Below the pieces are notes generated by a model. That model saw only the letters and a list, made by a program, of their open reading frames with translations, ran no database searches and was not told the DNA's origin. From Aphelocoma coerulescens (lineage: Eukaryota; Chordata; Aves; Passeriformes; Corvidae): a stretch of DNA of 64,000 bases. Positions within the stretch are counted from its first letter, which is position 1. Every line of letters starts with the position of its first letter. The DNA lies in assembly GCF_041296385.1 (NCBI RefSeq), contig NC_091017.1, positions 15,680,001-15,744,000 of the forward strand, in the 5' to 3' direction. The position numbers were made by a program, and so were the translations under genes. Shown piece after piece: positions 39,501 through 54,500 of this stretch.

Positions 39501-42500
39501 CTCATTTCATTAGAATGGAAATGGATAAAATATTGCAGGGCTTGGGAGCTCTTTGCATACGAGTGGTGATATTTTCAGCTTCTTACTTTTAAGTACAATT
39601 AAAGGAATCAGATGCCTCAACCTGAGCATCTTACCTGTCTTTGTTTTAATTGTACAGACACAAAAATGATTCAAGAATAAAACTATTGATTTTATGCTTC
39701 AATGGTTACAGAATAGATTGTAGAATGCCTATCTGAGTGTTCCTGGCTCTCCTTCCTGGAAGGAAAAAACAAAATACATTGCATAACTTGGGAAAAGTTG
39801 CACTAGCTAGGGATCATTTCAGGTTAGCTGTAGAGGAAAGAGGAATATATTGCTTCTCCTTTCTTCGAGTGGTACATCCATGTCTTGTCATGGAAAACCA
39901 TGACTCTGTGTTACATAACCCCAAGCGATAGGCATGAGTGTTACTCCAGAGTTGAGTAACCACAGTTTTGATCGAATAATTGTTCAGCTGTAAGGGGTTG
40001 AGAATAGTGTTTTGTTCTCCTTTAACCTGAGGTATTTCTTTTACTATAACTCAGTGGTATCTCCCAGTTCCCTTTCCTGAATTCTAGCATTTTCAGGGTC
40101 CCGTACCTGCAGTAATTAAAGATTCTATTCATCACTGCAAGTTAATTTGTGTTTTGGATAGTAACTTTAAATGAAGGCCATTTTCATCATTCTTCAGATG
40201 TGAGAAAACTGACATTTTTAGATAGCTCCCTGTCACTGGTGCCATGGTTTTATATTTAAGGTGAATTATTGATAGATAAGAGTGCATCTGTCATGCCAAT
40301 GAGTGATGTTTTTTCTGTACACATCAAGGTTTGGACAGTTCATCTCTTCCACTTTACCTACATTTGCCGTCTGTGAGAAGTTTGTGGTCATGGAAATAAA
40401 CAATGAAGAAAAGCTTGACAGTGGTAAGTGTTGACAGTGCTTAGAAGCAGTAGACTTTGTGGTCTCTTCCGTGCTTGAACACATAAAATGTAGAAATAGT
40501 GTAATTAACAATGTTGCAATTTTGTTATAACCTGGCTGCTAGTTAGTAGTGGGGCTTTAGTTTTCAGTATTGAGTGCAAAGCAGAGCAAAGCACTTTTTT
40601 TTTGTTTCCTTCATTTAACACTGTGTGGTTGTGTTCTCTTTCCTCCACTTACTCCTTCCAATCAGCTGGGCATCTCTGCTTCTTCGTGGGAAAATGAAAA
40701 AAAAAGACAAAAAACTGGTTGCTGTGTGCATCTGCCCCCCAGGAGGAAGTGAAAGAATTGACTAAGCCTAGTGACTTTTTTTTAGGAATAAAAAGAAAGG
40801 TTATAGTCCATCAATAATTCTTAGATTTAATTGTTTTGAGACCATTTCTACCCTTATTTACCTTGTGCAGTTGCATTTTCAATCAGTCTTCCTGCACAGA
40901 AATGTTTTAATCCCACAGTGGATGTCACCCAAATAACTAGGACTAACCAATGAACCTGTCTTTTTACATTTCTTGGGAATATACTGGTGCAGAGGGACAA
41001 GAGAGAGAGAAGTTTCTGTTTGACAGTTAGTTATATTGGTCTGGTTTCTCAAAGAACGAGGTTTGGGCAGTCTGCACATTCTGGACTGGGATGTTTCACA
41101 AGAGCATGTAGTGGTAGGATAAGGGGGAATGGCTTCAAACTGAGAGTTGTTTTAGATCGGATATATGGAAAAAAATTCCTTACTGTGGGGGTGGTGAGGT
41201 ACTGGCACAGGCTGCCCAGAGAAGCTGTGGATGCCCCATCCCTGGAAGTGTTCAAGGCCCGTTTAGATGGAGCTCTGAGCTACCAGAGGAAGTCCAGTGG
41301 AAGGTGTCCCTGCCCATGGCAGGGGGGTAGGAACTCGATGATCTTTAAGGTCCCTTCCAACCCAAACCATTCCATGGTCCAGTGGGATTCATCATTATCT
41401 TCCTGTGCCTCGCCTGTTCCTTCTGAATACTTTTTGTGGTCTCAAAGATGATTAAATTTGAGCTTTTTAGTGAAAAAGAGGGTTATGGGTATTGGAGAGA
41501 TCCAGACTGGTGTTCTCACTACAGGCCATCATTTGTTTTGCTTTGTTTTTTTACCAGGGTAACCATAGCCTGAGCTGTTTTTGGCTGTGTGGGGGACTGA
41601 AGAACCTTGGGGAGAAACTCATGGTGTGGCAGTAATGGAAAGTGAAGCTTTTGAGGCAAAGGGCATGAGATTTTTAGGCTACTGGTGTTCACCAGTTGTG
41701 CTGTATTTCTGCCATGGAAGATCATTTTTGTCCGTATCGCACAAAACGTTGGCCCAGAAATTATCCATTTATCTTCATTTTTGGATATATTGCCTCAGGC
41801 TGTACTGCTTTTCTTTTTAAAATAACATAAAAGCAGGGTCCTCCTTTGAGTGCATAAGGTGCAGGAAGAGGGATTTGCAAAATAGCCGTAAAGTTAGTTC
41901 TGAGCTGCGTGGATTGCCTTGGTTGCAGTAAATGCATTTTTCAACTGATGATGAGCTTGGGGATCTGTTGAAAGAAAAGGAAACTAATTTTTCTCTCCAT
42001 TTCTTAGATTTGGAGGAGTTTAGGAAGTACCAGGGTTTTTTCCTTAGAATTTCTACATACCCCCAACCACTCATTTTTCAAAATGCTTATTTATTGCTAT
42101 GTTATGCAATTTTGAAAGAAGGGAGGGATGGCAAGGGATGGTGTTTTATTGTTTTTGTGTCTCTACCTGCCAGACAGTGACCACCTCAGTTCAGATTGTC
42201 TGAGAAGCTAGAATTCTCTTTTACCTGTTCTTCAAGCTGCCCTAAGTCTGTGTGATAGTGATAAGGGGGCACCAGATGTTTCTCAGCACTGTATAACAGG
42301 CTGCTTGCACTTTAGCACAGCTTCCTTGCAGCTTGAGTGGGGGTCAGGTTGTATTTGCTTATGTATGGAATTTATGAACAGCCTTTAAAATGTCCAAGTT
42401 CCAAATCCTAATTTTCGGGGTTTTTTTTTTGTTTGGTTGGGTTTTTTCAATATTTAGGAACAGAGGATGATTTTGGAGGACTTGTTTCAGCTAATCTCAT

Positions 42501-45500
42501 TCTACTGCGGAACAGGCTTTTAGATATCCTTCTGAAACTTCTCTATACATCTAAAGAAAAGACAACTGTTAATTTGCAGTAAGTAGAAAAAAAACCCTTG
42601 AGGCAGAGAAAGGATATAATTTTTTATTTCAAGTGGAAGAATTATACAGCCTTCATTCAATTCACTAGTTGCATCATTTTATCGGAATTGTTGAATGATT
42701 TATGCAGATGTCACTGAATTACTCTCAGATATGCTGGTAGAAATGGGATACATGATTAATTTTGTTGTTTTCTCTTAACGTCATGCATGGCTGTAGAAAA
42801 AATAAAATTTGTCAAAGAGAAAACTTCCATTTTTAGAGAAGTGGGATGGTCAGCTTCTCATTTGGTTGAGATCCAAAGGCTTCAGGAGGGGTTATCATTA
42901 AGATCACTGACCCTAGAATGCCCCTTAAATTGCAAAAACCCCTTTCAAACATTCCCAAGTAACTCTTCCCTTAATAAAAACAAAGAAAGAAACAACCTTC
43001 CTTCATTTTGTAATACCGGTTCATTAAGATGACTTGTGAAAACTTCTTGTTCAACAAAAAGATTTCAGTTCAGAATTCCATGTTCATTATCAAAAACAGC
43101 AACTGGAGAAATCTCATGCAATGGAATTAGTCCCAGGAGCTGTATTTAGTCCTTCCTTTCTTCTAAAGAAATGCATGTTACCTGTTTCATTTGACAAGAG
43201 TTGATAAATGATATTTCTTGTTCGTAGCAAACTTAACTAAGAATTTACTCTTAAAGTTTGCATTGCAGTGGAAGACATTAATTTTTGCTGTCTAGTAGAA
43301 AACTAAATGCTGTATAATGTGACCTTTTTTCTCCCCTCTCTTTACTTAGGGCTTGTGAAGAACTGGTCAAGACACTGGGTTTTGATTGGATTATGATGTT
43401 TATGGAAGAACATCTGCATTCCACCACAGTCACGGCAGCCATGCGAATTCTTGTGGTCCTGTTGAGTAATCAGTCCATCCTTATCAAGTTTAAGGAGGGT
43501 CTCAGTGGTGGAGGCTGGCTGGATCAGACAGATTCTGTCCTGACCAATAAGATTGGTACTGTGCTAGGTAGGCATCTCAGCCCCTTGGGACTCAGGGATT
43601 ACTGGGAGCACCTGTGCTGCTGTGTTGAGCTGTGGGTTATTGTGTGGGTGTTGTTGGGCAGAGGCTTTTCTGTTGCTCTTGTCTGTGCTGCCATCAGATG
43701 CCTCTGCATTTCATTTTTCTTGCAACCAAGAGTTAGGATTTCCTACACAAAAGGGAGTGGTTTTACAAAGCTGCCCTTAGCTGACAGGATACTGATGTCA
43801 TCGTAGTTCAGCTTTGGCTCATCTGCATGAAGCCTATGTAGCTAATGGATTTCCCTTACCATCATGGTAAGGTTAAGTGTGTCCCGTGGGCCAGCACAGC
43901 TGAGCTACATGCAAAGGTAGCATAGAGCAGCACCTTATGCACACAGCTAATAAGAATTCAGTAGAATTTACTTGTTTGTTTACTTTTAGTAGTTAGAGCA
44001 TTGTGCATTGTTATATCTGAGCTGCTTTAACTAGTGAGTTCTGTGTCCATCACATTTACCAGTTTGGATTTTTGCTATCTTGGAAATGTCTGTGTTCACG
44101 ATATCATCTCAGCGTTTCTTTTCCTTTCCCTCTCCTGCATTCTTCTGTACACAGGCATGCTTTCTATTAAAAGCTGTTCTTTCCAGGTTCTTAAAGCCTC
44201 AGTTATCCAGGTTATCAGACCTCTCAGTTAGCCCTTGTGACCTAGAATTGTGGATAAGGTTTTAGTGCTACAGGACCCATTTTGGGCATCTCTGAGCTGT
44301 CTGAAATGCATCTCCAAATGTTTGAAATAATGTTTGTCAATTCAAGGTGTAGTGGCAATTTCCCACGGACCTGGGTTTTTTTCCAGGCAAAATAAAATAG
44401 TGCTTTTCAGATGAATGTCTATTCAGGCCCTGGTGCAAACTCATTGACATTTGACAAATGAGGGTCTTTCATGAGCCTCAGTAGCCTTTAGATCAGAGCA
44501 GTGATATCAGTAGCACTTTCAACTTCATTGTTGTTCCTAAAATAACTGTTCAAGGAGCCACCTGTGTTGCAGCAGTACATGATCTGTTACTGCACTTAAA
44601 GTTTTTCTGAATTGGTTTACTATAAGGAAGTAATTGAAGTGTTGTTGAAGTGATCTTCCTTCAGGAAGAGGGTTCTTCCTGAAATGAAAATACAAAAGTC
44701 TAAAAACTATTTCTTTCTGCTTTGTATCTTTGATAGATTTCAAATATGGGATCTTGTTATTTTTTCCATAAATAAAACTCTCTATTATGTCTATTTACTG
44801 TTTCCCACAATATATCCCTCAGGATACTCAGGTAGGAGCATAGGATGGTTCTTTGCATTGCTAATGAATTAGGAGGATTAAGGAAAACAGTTTCTCAGAA
44901 GGTGTAAATCACATGCAAATATTTATTGTTAAAATAGAAAGCATCCATTATTTGGCTCATTGTGATTGAGGTTCTGTATTTTATTTGAGAAACAATTTTG
45001 TGCATGCATTTCCCATGCATGGTTGTGTCTTAAAAACGAAAACCATTGGCATTTTAGGGAAGAGACTGTTGTTTTTTTAGTACGTACTTTAAATGTCCAA
45101 TAGCATAAACATTTTCTTCAGTCACAAAATCTTTCTAAGTAGGATTTTGATTTACAATCACATTTGAAAGCATTTTTAGAGTTTCCCTATTTTTCTTATT
45201 ATAGTATCACTTTAATTGAATCCAAGCTAGACTGTGTTGAAGCAGATATTTTTTAACTTGAGTCTCATAAACTGATAGTGACAGATTATCTAATATTTGC
45301 ACCCTGTGTTTTTTAATAAATCATAACATACTGGCTCCAAGATTTCTCATGAAACCAAATGCGATGCATTTTTGTTGAAGGTTACTGATGGAATTTCCGC
45401 AGCTGTGTAGCACGGATTTCATTAGTCTAATTCTTGATAGATGTTTCCTGTTTAAAAAGTCAGTTTCTGGTGGAAAGTGTATCTGTATTTGAGCCTCAGA

Positions 45501-48500
45501 AAAACCACCTGACCTCGGGCAGTGTCAGAAGAATGGCTCACAGTGCTGATGTGGAGACTGAACTGTCTTCCTGGCCTCTTTGCTTGCTTGAAAATAAGTG
45601 CTTCTGACATCCAGGTGTATTCTTTTATTTTTTTCTTTAAGTAGGAAGTTGAAATATCTAAGTAGAAGCAGGATCACAAAAGGTAATTCTGGCAGCACTT
45701 AAAAAATAAGACTATTTAATGGTTACTACCAGCTGATTAATCATTAACAAAATATCTGAAATAAGATGCCTCTGAGATATGTCTGGATACAAATTAGCTG
45801 CCAATAGACTTAAATGGACCATGGGTTGCTGCTTTATAATATAAATCTGTGACTGAGGTTAAGGTTATGTTTTGCTGTCAGCCAGCAAAATATTTGTTTT
45901 CAGAGGCCTTGGTGTTTTAAAAGTCAGAAATCATGCTCACAGCCAGAAAATGGATCTGTGTGTGTAAGAAGTAGTATTAGGTGGTCTGTATGGAGCAGTG
46001 TCATCTATGTGGTATTGGAAAGCAGTAATTTCCTTTTTTTTTCTTTTTTAATTGTTTTAAAAAATGAGACATCTGAAGCAGAATAGGGTGTGTGTGATAG
46101 TCTGTATGCACATGTTCATTTTTTACAGCATTAGTTTCTGGGGACATACCCTTTTAATGTGTCCCCAGATGAGCAGGAATGATCCTCACAGGTGATACCC
46201 TCTTAACATTGTTGGCTTTGTGTCTTGTTTTCCATGTAGGGTTCAACGTTGGCCGGAGTGCTGGTGGCAGATCGACGGTGCGGGAGATTAACCGGGATGC
46301 TTGTCACTTCCCAGGCTTCCCCGTCCTGCAGTCCCTTCTCCCAAAGCACACTAATGTGCCTGCACTCTATTTCCTCCTCATGGCCCTTTTCCTGCAGCAG
46401 CCAGTCACTGAACTGCCTGAAAACCTGCAGGTCAGTGCACCTGTCATCAGCAGCCAGTGTAATCAGGGTGCCAAGGTAGGGATTGTCCAGCAAGACGTGA
46501 ATGCAATTCTGTCTGTCATGAAAGAAAATAATGGATTAACCAGGCCCTCCTTCCTCTCTGCAGCTGACTCACAGTCATGATGTGGTGTTTAGTGCTGAGC
46601 TCTCTGGGGTGGGAGTATGTAGAAGCCAGCCTGCTATGGCTTAGCTGTCACTGGTGTTACTCTGGTCCATTTTGGGGTCAAATGAGAAGCAGATCCCTAG
46701 TTCAAGTTGACATGCTATGGGCATTGAAGGGAATATAATCTTTTGCTTGCTTTCTTTGGTTGTGAGGTGGGATTTTGTGGTTTTTTGGTTTAAGGAGCGG
46801 GCAGTTTCTGTGTTAAAGAGTTCACAGGTTACAGGCAAAACAAGGTTGCCTTTATGTCAGAAAGTCTCTGTGGTTTTGTAGGGAGACAACTCAGTTGTTG
46901 CTGAAAAATGTTGGTTGTTCTTATTCTGAGCAGGTTATTTCAGGCTTTTTTGAAGTAAGTGAGTAGTTATATGACCTACAACAGTCCTAGGAAACCCCAG
47001 GGTAGTGCTTTACGAGGAAAAGCCACACACACTCCAGATAGACAAGGTGGCTATTTAGAATGTGTGCAGTGCTAATATTTATCAGTGGAAACTGGAAAGT
47101 AAAAATTTCAAACCAGAAGGTATTCTGCCTGCCTGCTTTCTCAAGAGGAATATTTGACAGCACATTCAGCACTGTGCTACCATCCTGTAGAGGCATGAAA
47201 CTCACTCCTTTGCCTACAGCATTGAAGTACGACACTGTTCAAACTGAAACTAAATTTGACTACTTAGTAGCACTCTCAATACTAGAAGTGGACACTTGGT
47301 CCCTTTTTATTTTTAATTGATTAATTATGTAGACTTGCTGGAAAATACAACTTGATTTGTTTGTTTTGTTCATATCTATTTTTTTTCTGTGGGATACTGT
47401 ATGGGTTTTACTGCTAGATGTTAATCAATTTAAGTTGATTGTGCAGGACCTGCACTGATAAATCTTTTGTTTCAAAACACTTACATACTTTGTAACTATG
47501 AGAAGTAAGTAAGTGAGAAGGTGAGAGTTGCAGCTGCAGCAGCTCACAGTTGAAAGAAAGTTTCTTCAGTGACAGATGACCATCATAGGAAGTTTGGTGA
47601 TAAAGTTTGGTGGATGTAAAACAACTAATTTTTTGTATACTGCCACATGAGTGTATTGTATCTGTAATAAAAAGCAGTATACAATTACATAGGAGAAGGG
47701 GATTATTTCATGTCATCTTTTTTTCTCTTTCACCCCTTACAGTTTGATTTAGACTCCATTTGGACGTTCATATTTGGAGTTCCTGCCTCCTGTGGCACTG
47801 TTACCTCCTCAATACACAGTGTTTGCACAGAAGCTGCCTTCTTGTTACTGGGAATGCTGCGGAGCATGCTGAATTCTGTAAGCATAAAACATTTTGCTTG
47901 TATTTGAGTATACTGAGTTGTTCAAGTTTTCCACATGGTCAAAAGCCAAATTAGAAAGGTTGAGGTTTTGTTAGTGTTACGACAAAATTTGCTGTGAGTT
48001 AGGCTCATAATACTTGGGTGAAAACTGTCATTTTCCTGAGTTTTTCTGTTACTTTTTGCCAGTATCTGTAGAAATACTAATAGCCAAAAAATTAACGCTG
48101 CTTTTTCACAAAAAGACTGGGGTTTCTGTTTAACTGCAGTTAAAACAAATGAGGAAAGCAGAAGGATACAATGTCCTTGGCAGAGCTAATTGAGTTTCTT
48201 TCGTGATTAACATTGTAGGGGAATGTTTGAGACTCTGTATCCCATCTGCTCAGAGCTATGCGAGTTGCAGATTTTGTGCATGAACCTTCCCCTTGCAGAG
48301 AAGTCCCCTGACTATGAATAGCCCCATGCCAGAGGAAATTAATTTACTGCCAGAGAAATGTGTCATCTTCTCATCTTTGAGTCTAATGTCAAGAGTAGGG
48401 AAAGTTGATTTCTCAGTGGGAAAATTTTATATTTCCTTGAAGCTGGAATGTGTTATCTGCTGAAAATTGCCTCCTGAAGTGCTTGAAAAGCAGTGCCTGT

Positions 48501-51500
48501 TTGGTTGTCACCTGTTGACTCATCATGTGTATGTGATATGCTCTACTGCTTGCATGTTGTCACATGTTCTGTCTCTCTGCTGGTGACCCATCATGGTGCT
48601 TGGTCCTCACCTGTTTGGATACACTTGAAACATGCTTAGAGACATGTGCTGTGTCTTGTGTGCTGTCACCAGCTGTGCGTTCAGGTTTTGGGTTGGCTTT
48701 AGTCTGGCCATGTTTGCCAGTATTTCTGAGTCAGTCATTACGTGTTAGGTCACACATTTTAGCTTATGGTCCATGATGGGCTGTAAAATGTGGTCAGTCT
48801 CCTGTTTGAGAAGTGCATGAAAGCATGCTCTTCCTCTCTGAACTAAGTATTCTTCGATTGGTGCTATCTGTGATAATCTGGTGTTTGTTTCTCATCCCAG
48901 CCCTGGCAGTCTGAGGAAGAAGGCTCTTGGCTTCGGGAATATCCAGTCACCCTGATGCAATTCTTTCGGTATTTGTATCACAATGTACCAGACCTCATTT
49001 CCTTGTGGATGAGTCCAGAGTTCCTGTGTGCGCTGGCAGCAACAGTGTTTCCTTTCAACATCCGACCTTACTCTGAGATGGTAGGAAATCCAACTCTTTG
49101 CCTGTTTTATTTTTCACCTGAGTGTTACTTTTGAGGATTTATCAATTACCAGTCATACCGAGATAAAACTTTACTCACCTTCCACAAGAGGTCATCATCA
49201 AAGCTGGGCTGGAAGTTTTGTACTTGGGTTGTGGAACTGAGAGAAGAGTGTGTTAAACTGCAGGGCAGTTGTTGTGCAGTGACATCTGAAAAAGCATTTT
49301 AGGGGCAACAGACAGTTTGCTTGTTTTCTAGTGGACTGTTATTTTCAATCGTATGAAAAATGATTTACAAAAGCAAAAGAAACTGAGTCAGCCCTTTGCT
49401 CTGGAGGATGTGATGAAACCTAAAACTTCTTTTTCCTCACACTTCCCATTTCTGCTTTTGTGGTTTAACCACAAAACAGAGTTCTTGTATTTCCTGAAAC
49501 TACTGAGCTCAAGCCAGGAGAGGGTGTGAATTCTATTTTGTGTGCACTGCTGCCTGAAATTTCTTTGAACTTAGTATCATTTGCAAATGATACTATTTCT
49601 AGAATATGAATGGAAAGGAAAAAAAACAGGTATTGTTAGACAACATCTAAAAATAATTTTATTAAGAACATGGAAGGATCATTAGTCTGGAGGCTGCCAA
49701 GTGCTAAAACTATGGAGAGTATGATAAAAAACTTCAGGAAATAATAGCTGGTGGCGTGCTATCAGTTTTTTGTCAGTAAAAATGGGAGATCAGTTTTTAA
49801 CAGTGCCTGCTGATGAGTCTCTCATAAAGATAGGGGTTTTTTGGGTTTATGTTAAACTTGAAGTAGATTCTAGGAGCATGCTCTCTCAAAAAAAGTGCCA
49901 CTTACAAACTGGTGATGCTGATTTGGCATTCACCTGTACAGAGTTTTTAGAGGAACCTTATGTCTCTGAGCAGGCTTTAACTACTAGATCCCTTGAAATT
50001 CTGTGTAGCTGTCTGGCAGCTTGAGCTCTTCGCTGTTTGAGGGTGCTCTTCACTCCAAATTGGTTTACTCCTCCAATGTTTCTGTCTACCCGAATGTGTA
50101 GCACTAATCAGTGCCTGGTGAAATAGCTGAATAACAGCCAGATTTCTGCAACAAAACATTATAATCTAAATTCAGTCTTGAGAGAAGATTCTCAGCTTTT
50201 TAAAAAAGGTCTTTCAGCTTTTCTGAGATCGCTATTAAAAATAGAAAGAGTACATATTTGGACTTCTCTTAATTTCTTGAGAACACTCTCCTGCTGAAGC
50301 AGACCAAATGTTCAAAACATTTGGTTACTTGACATGTAAGCTGGCGATGCAATAAGCCTGTTGAGGGAACTATATTGTCTCCTCTTTCATTTTAAAGAAG
50401 GGAGTTGCATAAAAAGAGTCAGTCTTCTGGATTTGACAGCTTTCACTGCTGTTTGTGCTTTTGTTACAGTCCTCTTTAAGAGCTAGCCTTTCAAAGGTTT
50501 CTGTTCATCAGAAATGGGAAAGCTGTGGAGACCCCTTTTTTTTTTCTTCTTCTTCTTTTAGAGATTTTTGGGAAACCGGCTTACCCATAACTGCACTCTG
50601 ATGAAGGTATTGTATTAAAAGAAAAAAAAAAGGCTCAGTTCCTTTTTTGTTTTATGTTATGTAAGCTTGATGGCCTTTTTTAGTTGGCTTCTGTCTTGAT
50701 TTTATTTTAACTGCTTTAGTTAATAACTTTCTCAAAATTTTTTTTCCTTTTTTTTTTTTTTTTTTGCAATAAGAACGTTTATTTTTGCAAAGTATCTAGA
50801 AATTGCCCAAGTACTTCTGTTGGTCAGTGAACATGAAATGTAACTCATGCCAGTCTTCACTGATCATTGTTTACCTTGGGAATCCAAAGCTGGATGTTTC
50901 CATATTGGGGAACTGATCCTGAACATCATAATCTTTTAAAAAGGCTTCTTAAGAAGCAAAATGTGAAGTGAAATACCCTTAGAAAGACAAGCAAAGAGTA
51001 AAGAAGTGAAGAAACTGCCATTAATTTGCTGGTCTCTACAGTTTTAACATGCTGATTTTTACAGGTCACTGATCTCGATGATGAAGCTGGGTCCCCAGCT
51101 GAAGAGTTTAAAGCCTTTGCAGCTGATTCTGGAATGAACAGGAGCCAGTCAGAATACTGCAATGTGGGCACCAAGACCTACCTGACCAACCACCCAGCCA
51201 AGAAGTTTGTGTTTGACTTCATGCGTGTAATGATCATTGATAACCTATGTCTCACACCAGCCAGCAAACAGACTCCACTGGTAGACCTTCTGCTAGAGGT
51301 AGAGTTTCTTTGGCATTTGTGTTTTGATTTGTTTTTGTTATTTGAGCTTAATTGTGACACCTTATTCCCTAAAATGTTTTCCTCTATTTACCTTTGAAAG
51401 TTAGGCTAGTGATAACCTGACATTCAGGGGAATTGTCATGAAATAAGACCGGAAAAATAAACACTAGTGTTTATTAAACAGTGGTTTGTTCACCTTTCTT

Positions 51501-54500
51501 TAATGGCTTGGAAAACCAGCATGTGAAGTTAGATCTTTTGTCAAGTTTTATTTTTGTGGAGTATGATTCAGTTGTTAAACACCTTTCTGACTGTGACATC
51601 TGTGTTGACTTTGTTGAAAATACAAAACCCCTGCAGAAATATTAAGATTTCTTTTCTGTTCATATTAGATAAAAATATTATTAGATAAAAATTATGCCAT
51701 AGATGGTGCTAATTAGATAAAAAGACATATGGGGGTGCTATAAAACCTCACAAAATATCTGAATTATCTTACTGTAAATTAACTTCTGAAGTTCATAAGA
51801 CTTGAAGAAAACATTGTCCTGTTAACGGTGAGGCAGGGAGGTGAGGAGTTCAGTTACCCTTTAGCTGCCTACACCTTCAGACAGTACATTTTGAAATGTT
51901 TGCTTCATATCACTTCTCATTCTCCTTGACCTACCTGTTAGTTATCTGATCTTATGTGTTGCTGGGTCTCCCTGATTTTTTTTGAAAGCTGCAGGAATTT
52001 TGGACCATGCTTGTATATTTCTTAACAAATTTCCTGGGGCAGTTGGACACCTCTCTGCAGTCACAAGGCAAAAAAAATGAATTGTCAGAAGATGTCAGTT
52101 ATCCACAGACACCAGAAAGCATATTTGAGACCATGTTCAGGTGGCTGCAGTTCTTTACAGCTCTTTTAGCTTGTTATCACTTGTCAGTGTTACTGGCCCC
52201 TTATCATAAGTAGGATTGGGTAGGTACACACTGCTAAACTTACTGTTATTTCTCTTTCTACAACTTAAACATTTGATCTGTCCCATTTACTCACTGTTTA
52301 CTGAAGGAGGTGACTGTGTCAACTGAGGAGATCACAGGTTAACCATATGCTTATAGTGAAGAGTTTCTGCACCTGTTCAGAATGTGTTCTTTTCCAGTTC
52401 CTATTATGTCAGAAAATAAATTCCCTGGATTTAAACAGGTATAATGCCTTCTCTGCAAGACTGCATGCAGCCAATGTATGCTCTGTGTGCACACTTAAAT
52501 TTTTTGATAAAGCCAAAACTTTTTGCTTGAGACAGAAGGCTAAGAGAAAAAAAAAAGTAGCTCACAGGAGCTGAGAAAAGAGAAAATCACCTTAAATACC
52601 CTCCCTGTCTCTCTTTTTTCCTCAGAGATATTAATTATCTTAACATCTTTCTTCAGGCTTCCCCTGAAAGATCAACACGAACACAGCAGAAGGAGTTTCA
52701 GACATATGTTTTGGATGGAGTGATGGACCACCTACTTGCAGCTGATGTTTTATTGGGTAATATAGCAAAGTTTAATTATCAGTCTATTGATTTGGACACA
52801 AGGTTTTGGTTCTGTGACTGTTTCTTTTTTGGTGTTCTGTTTTGTTGCAACTTGGTTGTCTTAATTTTGCTCCCCTGCCATTTGCTGTCCTTCGATGTGT
52901 AAATGATGTTGCTATGCTTGCATATTTCCTCCCTACCTGGATTGTGCTAAAGCTGTAAAATAGGTTATTCACAAAAACTACATGGCATAGAGAGTCCAGT
53001 CACATTTCATAGTGGGCTGTTGGCTTCCCAGGAGCTCTTGGTCAGCTCTGCCTCCCTCCCAGCTGTCATGAGAGGCTGTATGCATTTCTGTTCAAAAATG
53101 CTTTTAAGGCTCCCCATTTCTTGCAGCAATAGTAAACAGCAGTAATATGTCTTCCTCTGGGTACAGTGCATTAATAAATCCAGAATCATGTTTTTAAAAT
53201 CCAGAATTGTCCTTTTTAAAAAAAAAAAAAAAATCCAGAACCATGGTTGCTTACCATCAAAGGGAAAGTGTTTTTGTAGGGGAAACCATGAGGTTTTAGC
53301 TTTCATTGACTGAATCTCTTTCTCTTTTGTGGAAGTCTAGAAAGCGTAAACTAATGTGAATGTATTTATGCAGATGGGGTTTTTTGATAAATGTAGAAGA
53401 CTTAGGGGTTTTTTGTTACCCAGGTGAAGATGCATCTCTGCCTATAACAAGTGGAGGAAGCTACCAAGTGCTGGTGAACAATGTGTTTTATTTTACACAG
53501 CGTGTGGTAGATAAGCTTTGGCAGGGCATGTTCAACAAAGAATCCAAGCTTCTTGTGGACTTCATAATCCAGCTCATTGCACAGGTAACAGTTTATATAC
53601 TTGTTCTATTACCCTGCCTGAAAAACCTTTTTTGCAGTTTATGTTGAAGTGCATAGAGTGATGTCACTAAACAACCTGCTAGTGATACATGTTTGGATCA
53701 GCACAGAAGCATGCTTCTCTTTCTCAGGCCTACTCTCTTTATTGAGCTTTCTTAGCACATTTTCTGTGAAGAGCAATTGAGTAAAAACTGCTCTCAGATA
53801 ACATTATTTTTTAGAAATTCCCCCAAATAAACAATGAAACATGCCTCACATGAATTTTGAGAATCTCCTTAAATCTACCTTGACATTTTGGGAAGCTTCC
53901 TCACGCACTTCTGTTGGAGATTGTTAGAAGACTTGCTGTTAGAAATCAGCAGCATCTTTATAGATGTTAAAATTCCAAGTGTATCATCATTAATATCATT
54001 TCAGTCCTTGAAATTCATGGAATTGACACTTAAGTAAAATGCAGATTTTGAAAAATGAGCATGGGTCAATTAAAGGGAAGATTGTGTGCCAGTAAAATTA
54101 TTTTCTGCCACTTCTTGATCATGTATTTTTTACTTCCCATCAGTCAAAAAGAAGATCTCAGGGACTCTCTCTGGATGCCATTTATCACTGCCTGAACAGA
54201 ACCATCCTGTATCAGTTCTCAAGAGCGCACAAAACTGTTCCTCAGCAAGTGGCTCTTCTTGATTCCCTAAGGGTCCTTACTGTGAACAGGAACTTAATTT
54301 TGGGACCTGGAAATCATGATCAAGAGTTCATCAGCTGCCTAGCTCACTGCTTGATTAATCTGCACATGGGAAGGTAAATATCTCAGGCAGAGGTTCATTC
54401 CAGAACCAGGGCTGGGAAGTACTAAAATGACTTCTTCTTTTACTCACCTTACAAATAAGTGAGCAAGTTTTGGAGCACTGTTCATAGTTTTCCAGCCACT

